A DNA stretch of 14,437 nt from Bacilli bacterium. GTDB lineage: Bacteria > Bacillota_I > Bacilli_A > RF39 > UBA660. The notes under the pieces were generated by a model. The model ran no database searches, had not been told where the DNA came from, and saw only the letters and a list, made by a program, of their open reading frames with translations. Positions 1-5,215 of this stretch are shown one piece after another. Both the position numbers and the translations under genes were made by a program. The stretch spans positions 1 through 14,437 of the forward strand of contig JAQVXV010000017.1 of NCBI GenBank assembly GCA_028708945.1. Reading direction: 5' to 3'. The stretch's first letter is position 1. Every line of letters begins with the position of its first letter.

Positions 1-183
1 AAGAGACAAGAAGATATTGATGATTTAATAAGCATTGGAACAATTGGTTTAATAAAAGGAATTGATACCTTTTCAAAAAAACATGAAACAAGAATAACTA
101 CTTATTGTGCTAGGTGTATTGAAAATGTAATTCTAACATCACGGATTTATGTATGGCATTTCAAGACACTTTTAGCAATATAA
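1..183 (+). pseudogene. 5' part of a sporulation sigma factor gene (SigK/SigE type), interrupted by the element
   Basis: The reading frame enters from the left edge and ends at TAA 181-183. The first ~42 residues match region 2 of sporulation sigma-70 factors ([17 protein letters not shown], then TYCARCIEN), which binds core RNA polymerase and the -10 element. Families of this type continue ENEILM and then LR; here the frame reads [12 protein letters not shown] and stops after 18 residues unlike the family. That break is what a fusion of host sigma gene and inserted DNA would give. In Bacillus subtilis and Clostridioides difficile sigK is split by the skin element at about this place, so sigK is the best guess, but the visible part cannot separate SigK from SigE. 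The start and the 3' part lie outside the window. No symbol is given for that reason. Confidence 0.8.
124..137. other. Probable left attachment junction (attL) of the skin-like element
   Basis: Sigma-factor similarity is lost between the codons for Glu-Asn (121-126) and the third codon after them. AATG at 124-127 is where I would place the crossover, because the B. subtilis skin element recombines at a short AATGA-like core in the same part of sigK (from memory). A large serine recombinase at the other end of the window fits insertion at a short core. The exact point cannot be fixed without attR or the empty site. Confidence 0.5.
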
Positions 184-638
184 ACGATGAATCCCTTATA
201 TTATATAAAATAAAGACTCATACAAAGAGAAAATTACCTAAAATAAATAAACAAAGTAGCACTCAAACAAAGTTAAAGTACTATCGAAGATTAAATGATA
301 TAGACCAATCAGAATTAGCCGAACAATTAAACGTTTCAAGGGAAGTTGTTATGGCAATTGAAAATAAGGCAAAAAGTTATTATGATGTTGAAACAATAAA
401 TAAGATTGTTGAAATACTTGATATTAAAGGAAAGTTTGGTAAATCTAATACTTACCTAACCTTCTTAATGAATGACCCTATAAAGCAAATAAAAGACTTT
501 AGAGAAAAGAATAATCTATCAATGAATCAATTAGCAAAGTTATTGAATGTATCATATGCAACTATTAAGAGATGGGAAAATGGTACATCTACAATATCCA
601 ATGAAAATTATAAAAGATTTAGAAGTTTAACCCTCTAA
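153..638 (+). CDS. Tandem HTH (XRE family) regulator next to the junction
   Basis: A 161-residue protein with two Cro/C1-type helix-turn-helix domains. The first spans about residues 40-90, with [11 protein letters not shown] as its recognition core. The second spans about 110-158, with [11 protein letters not shown] and then [11 protein letters not shown] basic, probably unstructured stretch (about 20-40) precedes them. No transmembrane or enzymatic part is seen. Two HTH units in one short chain suggest a DNA-binding regulator of the element. The start overlaps the truncated sigma frame by 31 bases and lies only ~20-30 bases inside the element, so no element promoter fits in front. In the integrated state transcription would come from the host sigma gene, and in the excised circle from the recombinase end. 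The ribosome site is weak (CGGA, 142-145), which fits translational coupling to the sigma frame. Targets are unknown. Confidence 0.75.
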   Translation: MAFQDTFSNINDESLILYKIKTHTKRKLPKINKQSSTQTKLKYYRRLNDIDQSELAEQLNVSREVVMAIENKAKSYYDVETINKIVEILDIKGKFGKSNTYLTFLMNDPIKQIKDFREKNNLSMNQLAKLLNVSYATIKRWENGTSTISNENYKRFRSLTL

Positions 639-648
639 ATCTTTTTTT
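612..648 (+). terminator. Intrinsic terminator overlapping the end of the double-HTH gene
   Basis: A 12-bp stem (612-623 with 634-645, arm AAAAGATTTAGA) and 10-base loop are followed by a T run at 642-648. The stop codon 636-638 is inside the 3' arm. Read on the minus strand the same stem is followed by TTTTA, so it may also serve the convergent membrane-protein gene ending at 667. Confidence 0.8.
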
Positions 649-666
649 ATGTGGATATTCATTTTA

Positions 667-1167
667 TTATTTAGAATCTAATATTTGAATAATTCTTCTG
701 TTGAATTTTTTCATTGAAAATAGAAACAATATTAATAATAAACATGTTATAATCATCAAAAGATAATTAGTAACAAAGATACTATTTATAAATATCAATA
801 AGAACATTGCAACTAGTGTTCTTGATAATGAATATTCTCTTGACATTATATCAAGTATTTTATACTTTTCTTTTTTCTCATTAAAACTATTATAGTCAAT
901 TTTTATAAACCTAAATTTTAATAAAATCTCTTCAATAATCAATGAACCAATTCTATTGATTATTAAACCGACTAAATAGCATAATGAGAAAAACACTGTT
1001 GTAATAATAACTGTAATACCAGAATTAAAAAATATATTGAAATCAATAGATGAAGTTTTAACAAAACCTAATATTTTATCATAATATAAGGCAAAAGATA
1101 GGAAAAGATATGTTATACCGATTAGGAACATATTTAAAAAATTATAAAATGGTATCTTATCACTCAT
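667..1167 (-). CDS. Four-helix integral membrane protein, function unknown
   Basis: 166 residues with four hydrophobic segments, at about residues 8-28, 44-68, 112-133 and 134-151. A charged loop of ~40 residues (about 72-110, many Lys/Glu) lies between helices 2 and 3, and the tail is short and basic. No signal peptidase site or catalytic motif is seen. The stop of the upstream MBL gene and this ATG are one base apart (TAA-T-ATG) and there is no good ribosome site of its own, so translation is probably coupled and the two proteins are made in fixed proportion. Small multi-helix proteins paired with a soluble enzyme in accessory islands are often membrane-acting effectors. That role is an inference from layout only; a transporter or membrane anchor is equally possible. 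I do not recognise a named family. Confidence 0.75.
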   Translation of the reverse strand: MSDKIPFYNFLNMFLIGITYLFLSFALYYDKILGFVKTSSIDFNIFFNSGITVIITTVFFSLCYLVGLIINRIGSLIIEEILLKFRFIKIDYNSFNEKKEKYKILDIMSREYSLSRTLVAMFLLIFINSIFVTNYLLMIITCLLLILFLFSMKKFNRRIIQILDSK

Positions 1168-1168
1168 A

Positions 1169-2038
1169 TTAATATTCGTTAGGATTACAAACTACATTAA
1201 AGTGATAATCATCAAAATCAAATGTAATTGTTCCATCCTTTCTTGTGGTTAAAGTATATCTTTCTTCATTATTAATCATCATTCCTCTACCCGAGTAATT
1301 TGTTGAAGAATATGTTTGAGAATCATGTTCAATCTTTTTATCAGAGATAACGGTAAGTTGAGGATTAACACAATCATAAAAATCTTTGCAAAATTCAGTG
1401 TCTCTGCCGTGATGTGGCGCAATTAAAATATCTGCATCCTTAATTTTGTCTTTAACCTCTTTATAATTATTATCCATCATATACTGCAGTATATTTTTTG
1501 AATTATCTCCGGTTATAATAAATTTATATTTAGAGTAAGTCATAACGATTATTGGAGAGAATGTGTTTAAATCATCTTTCGTTCTCATACTAACTGGTGG
1601 TTGAATTATTTCAAAACTAACTCCCCCATTGTTACTTGATAAAGTTGGATTTGTTGTATCTGATACCGGGTTAGTATATGTATGACTCATATCGTTTGCC
1701 GTATCAGCAATAACTTTATGAATACCAGTATTATCTGTTGGTACTACATCAAAAGCACTACTATCTCTCCATAATACTTTAGGTGCAATACCTAATTCTT
1801 TTAGTTTAGGCAAGTCATATATATGGTCCTCATGAGGATGAGTGATACATAAATAATCAATTTGTTTGTAATTCGAATTGTAAGACGGAATAATTGGTTG
1901 CTTTAAATAGTTTTCTTTAATATGAGAAGCCATACTTTTATCACCTTTACTACCGATATCAAACAACAAGTTTAAATTGTTTGGTGTTATTATATGTGTA
2001 CAACTTCCGTGTTCAACATTATAAATTTTAACTTTCAT
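1169..2038 (-). CDS. ComEC/Rec2-like metallo-beta-lactamase fold hydrolase, soluble
   Basis: 289 residues forming a stand-alone metallo-beta-lactamase domain of the ComEC C-terminal type. Metal ligands are visible in order: THPHEDH at 66-72 (His67, His69, Asp71, His72), TGD with Asp178, and APHHG with His209/His210. The opening IYNVEHGSC and LLFDIGS are typical of the family. The competence-protein membrane domains are absent and no signal peptide is seen, so it should be a cytoplasmic metal-dependent hydrolase, likely acting on a phosphodiester (nucleic acid or nucleotide); the substrate is not visible. A ribosome site, GAAGGGAA, precedes ATG 2038. It is directly followed by the four-helix membrane gene. 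Stand-alone MBL proteins of this kind recur in mobile and defence islands. Confidence 0.85.
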   Translation of the reverse strand: MKVKIYNVEHGSCTHIITPNNLNLLFDIGSKGDKSMASHIKENYLKQPIIPSYNSNYKQIDYLCITHPHEDHIYDLPKLKELGIAPKVLWRDSSAFDVVPTDNTGIHKVIADTANDMSHTYTNPVSDTTNPTLSSNNGGVSFEIIQPPVSMRTKDDLNTFSPIIVMTYSKYKFIITGDNSKNILQYMMDNNYKEVKDKIKDADILIAPHHGRDTEFCKDFYDCVNPQLTVISDKKIEHDSQTYSSTNYSGRGMMINNEERYTLTTRKDGTITFDFDDYHFNVVCNPNEY

Positions 2039-2159
2039 TTTTTTATTTCCCTTCTATTTTATCTGAATTTCTTTATTGCAATTTCATACAACAATAAATA
2101 AAATAGAAATATAATTAATGGTTTCCTTTCTAAAACAGTAAATATATTTTAAAAAAAGT

Positions 2160-2189
2160 TTGACTATATTAATAATTTCATGATATTAT
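2160..2189 (+). promoter_or_regulatory. Possible plus-strand promoter antisense to the flanking minus-strand genes
   Basis: TTGACT (2160-2165), 18 bases, then TATTAT (2184-2189); an overlapping TATAAT sits at 2187-2192 with a 21-base spacer. It points into the hairpin at 2198-2254 and into the 36-codon gene from its 3' side. No plus-strand gene with a good start follows, so if active it would make a short RNA. Such boxes are common by chance in AT-rich DNA. Confidence 0.3.
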
Positions 2190-2197
2190 AATTGTAG

Positions 2198-2254
2198 AAA
2201 ATAAAATAAAGATGCTGTGCAAAGCAATTATAATTTTCTCTCTTATTTTATTTT
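2198..2254. repeat. 12-bp A/T inverted repeat, possible terminator or small RNA end
   Basis: AAAATAAAATAA (2198-2209) pairs perfectly with TTATTTTATTTT (2243-2254), with a 33-base loop. The right arm touches the stop codon of the 36-codon gene (2253-2255). On the minus strand it could weakly end that transcript. On the plus strand it lies about 10 bases beyond a promoter-like sequence, so it could form most of a short RNA. Stability is limited because the stem is all A-T. Confidence 0.4.
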
Positions 2255-2363
2255 AATTTGGTGTAGAACGATATTTCTGACCAACTTTAACTGTTTTTCC
2301 GTTTTTCTTATAAGTGTATGCGCTAACATATACTTTTTTTTTGCCTTCTTGAGTTTTTGCCAT
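2253..2363 (-). CDS. Small basic peptide, 36 aa, with the GYxR-GxxVxxHxRxxPN-like motif
   Basis: ATG 2361-2363 is preceded by a near-perfect ribosome site (AAAGGAGG, 9 bases upstream), which is the main reason to call so short a gene. The 36-residue product is Lys-rich. Its body, VYVSAYTYKKNGKTVKVGQ and then KYRSTPN, follows a short motif common in phage and plasmid-borne proteins (hydrophobic-V-x-aromatic-T-x-K/R-x-G-x-x-V, ending in R-S-x-P-N). Charge and size suggest a nucleic-acid-binding or structural peptide; nothing shows which. It lies upstream of the MBL/membrane pair on the same strand, separated by ~215 bases with an inverted repeat, so it is probably its own unit. Confidence 0.7.
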   Translation of the reverse strand: MAKTQEGKKKVYVSAYTYKKNGKTVKVGQKYRSTPN

Positions 2364-2432
2364 ACTATTCCTCCTTTCATACATTACAGAATATAATTGC
2401 TGTTGCACAATAACAATATATCAAAAAAACAG

Positions 2433-2471
2433 AAAAAAAACAATAGTTAATCAAACGTTTGTTTGCTATTG
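2433..2471 (-). terminator. Intrinsic terminator on the minus strand
   Basis: On the minus strand CAATAG plus CAAAC (2471-2461) pairs with GTTTG and CTATTG (2456-2441) around a small loop, with a 5-base bulge, and is followed by eight T (2440-2433). It ends no recognisable gene, which implies a transcript from the 2472-2862 stretch. CAAACGTTTG (2452-2461) is also a perfect 10-bp palindrome and could be read as an operator instead. Confidence 0.6.
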
Positions 2472-2705
2472 CTGAAAGTAATTAAATTTATATAAAGAAA
2501 ATAATATATATATAAATATATATATTTAAAAGAAAGATAAATAATATAATTGCAACGAAGTACGATAAAATATATAATCAAAGTTTTCTATAATTAAAAA
2601 CTCCCTTTATAATAAGATTATAATTCTTTTCAAAAAATAAATATAATTATTAAATTAATACCTTAATTATATTAGAAAACAATTTTGACTCGACAATCAT
2701 ATCAT

Positions 2706-2826
2706 ATACACCTCTGTCTGCAATTTTAAAACCTCCTCCTGCAACGATAATATACAACTAATATAAATTTATATCTCTAAAAAATGTGAACAGAGAGCAA
2801 CCTCAAATTGAATCTAAGAGGTGTAT
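2706..2826. repeat. 10-bp inverted repeat flanking the orphan ribosome site
   Basis: ATACACCTCT (2706-2715) and AGAGGTGTAT (2817-2826) are perfect inverted copies 101 bases apart. On the minus strand the first-transcribed arm would pair with the region just downstream of the AGGAGGAGG site, bringing the ends of a ~120-base RNA together and possibly hiding the site. This is long-range base pairing like that seen in regulated toxin mRNAs, but no toxin is recognisable. Confidence 0.4.
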
Positions 2827-2862
2827 CAATATATAGGGGGGTAATTAAAGTAAATTAAGTAT

Positions 2863-2896
2863 AAAAAAAGTATATAACGGGCGTCCCGCCTATACT
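2863..2896 (-). terminator. Intrinsic terminator of the zinc-ribbon gene
   Basis: On the minus strand AGTATA, then CGGG-ACG-CCCG, then TATACT forms a hairpin with small internal loops, followed by seven T (2869-2863). It starts 9 bases after the stop codon at 2905-2907. Its GC-rich centre stands out in this AT-rich region. Confidence 0.8.
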
Positions 2897-2904
2897 AATT
2901 TAGT

Positions 2905-3321
2905 TTATTTGTAAATTATTTCATCAACATTACAAGTTCCTTCAATCAAACCAAGTTTTATAGAAATATTAATATTCACCTCATTCGTTTCTTCTTTAAT
3001 TAAAAATTCTTTACCATCTTTTGAAACGTTAGACGCATTTCTATTTGCTTGATTGACAGGCATCTCTAAACTAATAAAGTGTTTACCAATCGGTAATTCT
3101 ATACTGATACTGTTACCACTTGATGTTTTACCAATCATTTGATTATCAATATAAACAAATATATTAACTCCACTTCCAAAAAAACCCATTTTCTTTTGTG
3201 ATATTATAACTTTTCTTTTAGTAATGTTTTCCTCTATTTTAATAGGGCAACCACAACGAACACAATGAGTTGCTTTATCACTTATTTCATTTCCACACTC
3301 TTTACATTTTATTAACGCCAT
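2905..3321 (-). CDS. Zinc-ribbon protein with a C-terminal beta-rich (PEGA-like) domain
   Basis: 138 residues. An N-terminal zinc ribbon uses CKEC (Cys6, Cys9) and CVRC (Cys20, Cys23), the usual rubredoxin-like pair of knuckles. A basic linker (about 33-45) leads to a beta-sandwich-like domain (about 46-136) with alternating hydrophobic residues, including NIFVYIDNQMIGKTSSG and IELPIGKHFISLEMP, resembling PEGA-type domains that follow zinc ribbons in many Bacillota. No membrane segment is seen. Ribosome site GAAGGGAAGGG sits 7 bases before ATG 3321. The gene is divergent from an XRE repressor, with tandem dyads between them, so it is likely controlled by that repressor. The molecular role is unknown; such proteins are often binding modules rather than enzymes. 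Confidence 0.8.
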   Translation of the reverse strand: MALIKCKECGNEISDKATHCVRCGCPIKIEENITKRKVIISQKKMGFFGSGVNIFVYIDNQMIGKTSSGNSISIELPIGKHFISLEMPVNQANRNASNVSKDGKEFLIKEETNEVNINISIKLGLIEGTCNVDEIIYK

Positions 3322-3385
3322 ATTTAAACCCTTCCCTTCTATAAAATATTTTCTATAATAATTTTATCATATATTTATCAAAAAA

Positions 3386-3420
3386 TACATTCATTAAATG
3401 CAGTACATTGTATAAATGTA
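3386..3420. promoter_or_regulatory. Two tandem 17-bp dyad operators between the XRE gene and the zinc-ribbon gene
   Basis: TACATTCATTAAATGCA (3386-3402) and TACATTGTATAAATGTA (3404-3420) are two copies of TACATT-N5-AATGYA, 18 bp apart centre to centre. The second is perfectly symmetric and contains a -10-like TATAAA (3411-3416) pointing at the XRE gene. On the other side a TTGATA box (3381-3376, minus) with TTATAG 17 bases on points at the zinc-ribbon gene. Paired dyads of this size are what a dimeric XRE repressor would bind cooperatively. The natural candidate is the 3450-3692 product, repressing itself and its neighbour. Confidence 0.6.
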
Positions 3421-3449
3421 TATGAGATGATTCTTATAGGTGATAATAA

Positions 3450-3692
3450 ATGAAAGTTCGCAAAGATGATAATAAATATATCTATACAATCGTTGGTAAA
3501 AACATTAAAAGAATCAGAAAAGAAAAAGGACTTACCCAAGTCCAACTAGCAGACAAAATCAAATATAATGAAGGCACTATTGCAAATATTGAAAATAGTA
3601 GTTTTCAAACCTTTAGTCTGGAATTTATATATGTAATTTCTAAAACTTTAAGAGTTCCAATTTCTGAATTCTTTAAGGATATAGATGAATAA
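3450..3692 (+). CDS. Short XRE-family repressor
   Basis: 80 residues, essentially one Cro/C1-type HTH domain (about 16-72): VGKNIKRIRKEKGLTQ, then QLADKIKYNEGTIANIEN, ending with VPISEFFK as in many stand-alone regulators. Five helices fit the usual fold and no effector domain follows. Ribosome site AGGTG lies 7 bases before ATG 3450. It faces away from the zinc-ribbon gene across a region with two tandem dyads, so autoregulation and control of that gene are likely. A bidirectional terminator follows it. It could instead be the element's master repressor, as in other integrative elements, but nothing ties it to the recombinase promoter, whose dyad is different. Confidence 0.85.
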   Translation: MKVRKDDNKYIYTIVGKNIKRIRKEKGLTQVQLADKIKYNEGTIANIENSSFQTFSLEFIYVISKTLRVPISEFFKDIDE

Positions 3693-3740
3693 AAAAAAAA
3701 AGAGAACAACTGCGTAATTGCAATTGTTCTCTTTTAATTA
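3691..3740. terminator. Bidirectional terminator between convergent genes
   Basis: A 12-bp perfect stem (AAAAGAGAACAA, 3698-3709, with 3724-3735) and 14-base loop, with A runs to the left and T runs to the right. It sits between the XRE stop (3690-3692) and the 104-aa gene stop (3744), so it can end transcription from both sides. Confidence 0.85.
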
Positions 3741-3743
3741 TTA

Positions 3744-4058
3744 TTAATCTATGTTATATTTTTTCTTATATTTGTAATTATAGCATTCCATTCTTGTTCT
3801 TATTATGCTTCTACAAATATCATCAAGAGTTTCTACCTTGACTAAAGATATGTATTGGTCTAAATAATCAACCATTGTACCAACTACACCTTCACGCATT
3901 TTATCATATAATTCTTCTTCATCTGAAGAAAATAGCATATTACCGGCTTCATATTCTTCTGAAAAAACTTTTTCAAATAACTCGTCATAATATTCTGTTA
4001 ATAAGTTATATGCCTCCTTACCAGATTTGCAATCTTTAGTTAAATCTTCTACTATCAT
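3744..4058 (-). CDS. Hypothetical acidic protein, 104 aa
   Basis: An acidic, mostly helical protein (many Glu/Asp; FSEEYEAGNMLFSSDEEELY in the middle) with a basic Tyr/Lys-rich C-terminus. No motif, membrane segment or known family is recognised. Its ATG overlaps the end of the 66-aa gene by 23 bases, and ribosome site AAAGGAGA is inside that gene, so the two are one transcript. Small acidic proteins in integrative elements include anti-restriction DNA mimics, but the charge here is not extreme and I would not claim that. The unit ends at the bidirectional terminator 3691-3740. Confidence 0.65.
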   Translation of the reverse strand: MIVEDLTKDCKSGKEAYNLLTEYYDELFEKVFSEEYEAGNMLFSSDEEELYDKMREGVVGTMVDYLDQYISLVKVETLDDICRSIIRTRMECYNYKYKKKYNID

Positions 4059-4236
4059 AATTTTCTTTCTCCTTTACTTTAGTTATGATTTCTTTAAGTA
4101 TTTTTTTATTATTTTTTTCGTCAAGATTTTTTTTCTTAATTGTTTCAATTAATAGTGTTGCATGAAATAATGCTATATTATTTTCTAATTGTTCTATTTG
4201 CTCAATTTCCTTAGGATAATTAACTATTATTTTCAT
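4036..4236 (-). CDS. Hypothetical small helical protein, 66 aa
   Basis: 66 residues with a hydrophobic N-terminal strand (MKIIVNYP), then heptad-like helices (IEQIEQLENNIALFHATLLIETI) and a strongly basic tail (KKKNLDEKNNKKILKEIITK). No family is recognised. A strong ribosome site (AGAGAGGAG) lies 8 bases before ATG 4236. The 104-aa gene overlaps its end, so they are co-transcribed. A 10-bp inverted repeat lies immediately upstream of the ribosome site and may act as operator or leader hairpin. The helical pattern suggests a partner-binding peptide such as an antitoxin-like or adaptor protein; this is only a guess from composition. Confidence 0.6.
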   Translation of the reverse strand: MKIIVNYPKEIEQIEQLENNIALFHATLLIETIKKKNLDEKNNKKILKEIITKVKEKENYDSRRFN

Positions 4237-4252
4237 AACAACACTCCTCTCT

Positions 4253-4287
4253 AAATAATATTCAAGTCGACTAATTAAATATTATTT
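4253..4287. promoter_or_regulatory. Inverted repeat upstream of the 66-aa gene (operator or leader hairpin)
   Basis: AAATAATATT (4253-4262) and AATATTATTT (4278-4287) are perfect inverted copies, and the 15-base space between them holds the palindrome AGTCGACT (4265-4272). The dyad ends 1-2 bases before the ribosome site of the 66-aa gene (about 4243-4251), so it could block a promoter as DNA or the ribosome as RNA. Confidence 0.4.
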
Positions 4288-4339
4288 TTCTCTTGACGCT
4301 TACATTATTACATACTCAATGACCTCGTGTCTGCCCCTA

Positions 4340-4367
4340 AACATCACTTTTTGGGTGTTTTGATGTT
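4340..4367. repeat. 7-bp inverted repeat in a locally GC-richer intergenic patch
   Basis: AACATCA (4340-4346) and TGATGTT (4361-4367) with a 14-base loop. GTTTTG (4369-4374) and CAAAAC (4385-4390) form a second small dyad next to it. This 4320-4390 patch is clearly less AT-rich than its surroundings. It lacks a T tract on either strand, so it is not an intrinsic terminator. No function is assigned. Confidence 0.3.
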
Positions 4368-4390
4368 CGTTTTGCGTTCGCTCCCAAAAC

Positions 4391-4422
4391 AAAAAAAGAG
4401 AGTACATTTTACTGTACTCTCT
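4391..4422 (-). terminator. Intrinsic terminator after the ~150-aa gene
   Basis: A perfect 10-bp stem on the minus strand (AGAGAGTACA with TGTACTCTCT, 4422-4397) and 6-base loop, followed by seven T (4397-4391). It overlaps the TAG stop codon 4421-4423 of the gene it ends. Confidence 0.85.
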
Positions 4423-4873
4423 AGTCATCATAATAATTACTTTTTAAATTGCATCCACTAACTTTAAATATTTCTTGTTTAGCATAATCCTTCATTATGA
4501 CTGACACACTCTTTTTAATATTGCTTTTTTGAATCAAATTATTTTCTAATTCATTTAACCATTTTTTCATATATCTATAATTATTAACGCAATCATTGTC
4601 TATACTATTTTTTATATATTCATGATTTAATATAAAATCTTTTAACAATGAAATTGCTTTATCATATTCATCTCTTACTAATAAATTATTAAACTCACAT
4701 AAAGTAGTATAAGAACAATATACATCAATAAGCCATTTCTCATGTTTCTTACATTCCGGATGAAAACGAAAGAGAGTTGGATTATATCTAAACAATGATA
4801 TTACATTTTTATTAGAATTATAATATTCAGTAGATGTAACACATTTTTTACCTTTATAACAATACACTAACAT
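4421..4873 (-). CDS. Hypothetical Cys/His-containing protein, 150 aa
   Basis: I choose ATG 4871-4873 because GGTGGGG lies just in front of it. An in-frame TTG at 4889-4891 would add six residues but has no ribosome site. The N-terminal third has Cys5 and Cys11 (YCYKGKKC) and then His38, Cys41 and His44 (FHPECKKHEKW), which could bind one zinc ion. The rest is helical with a stretch of alternating aromatic and charged residues (about 55-115) and a short basic tail. No known family is recognised. It follows the 98-aa gene by 33 bases on the same strand, and that neighbour also ends in a Cys/His cluster. It is closed by a terminator overlapping its TAG stop. Confidence 0.6.
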   Translation of the reverse strand: MLVYCYKGKKCVTSTEYYNSNKNVISLFRYNPTLFRFHPECKKHEKWLIDVYCSYTTLCEFNNLLVRDEYDKAISLLKDFILNHEYIKNSIDNDCVNNYRYMKKWLNELENNLIQKSNIKKSVSVIMKDYAKQEIFKVSGCNLKSNYYDD

Positions 4874-4906
4874 ATCCCCACCACAATTCAATACTTATTT
4901 TATCAT

Positions 4907-5203
4907 TTATTTAGTCATTTTGCCATAATGTAAATGAGTATGTCCTACTTCATTCATAATTCTTTTACAAGAAGGGCAATCAATTATTACATCATTTCTT
5001 TCTAATATAAGTAATATTTGATTTATATTTCTTTTAAATAATTGTAAAAACTTTTCATTCTCTTCGTCTTTTTCCATTGCTTGATATACCATATTATTAC
5101 TTAAAAATTCTTTTTGTTTTTTTTCTTTAATAATTTCATCCATAAATTTAATTATATCTTCTTCTAAGTCACTTAATTCAATTCCTAATTTTATTGTTTC
5201 CAT
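4907..5203 (-). CDS. Hypothetical protein with C-terminal CxxC...HxHxH cluster, 98 aa
   Basis: Residues 10-70 are acidic and helical, likely coiled, with an amphipathic pattern (QLFKRNINQILLILERN). The end carries CPSC (Cys76, Cys79) and HTHLH (His88, His90, His92), a plausible zinc site. No named family is recognised. The ribosome site GGAGG (5212-5208) lies 4 bases beyond the T run of the preceding terminator, so its transcription must come from read-through or from a promoter inside the excisionase-like gene. It is probably co-transcribed with the ~150-aa gene. Confidence 0.6.
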   Translation of the reverse strand: METIKLGIELSDLEEDIIKFMDEIIKEKKQKEFLSNNMVYQAMEKDEENEKFLQLFKRNINQILLILERNDVIIDCPSCKRIMNEVGHTHLHYGKMTK

Positions 5204-5215
5204 TTTTCCTCCAAC

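Larger units (their letters stand above)
2364..2904. other. 541-base non-coding stretch with strong ribosome sites but no intact gene
   Basis: No convincing protein gene on either strand. Very AT-rich, with a TATA-repeat tract at about 2504-2526. It contains two minus-strand terminators (2433-2471 and 2863-2896, listed separately), so something may be transcribed between them on the minus strand. Within that interval the minus strand has an excellent ribosome site (AGGAGGAGG, about 2731-2739) followed only by a 24-codon frame with ATT in start position, or by a TTG frame broken by TGA after 8 codons. This could be a decayed small gene or an RNA gene of the type I toxin-antitoxin kind. Confidence 0.5.

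Noticed and set aside
149..175. Alternative overlapping ATG (149) near the junction as a separate small gene
   Set aside because: The frame stops after eight codons and has no ribosome site.
2504..2526. TATA-repeat tract as a replication origin or CRISPR-like repeat
   Set aside because: Simple AT repetition only; no iterons, DnaA boxes, or repeat-spacer pattern.
2731..2739. Calling the frame after AGGAGGAGG as a protein gene
   Set aside because: It would need ATT as start, and the TTG frame hits TGA after eight codons; reported only as an observation.
3744..4058. Anti-restriction DNA-mimic (Ocr/ArdA type) for the 104-aa acidic protein
   Set aside because: Acidic but not extreme, with a basic tail and no ArdA motif.
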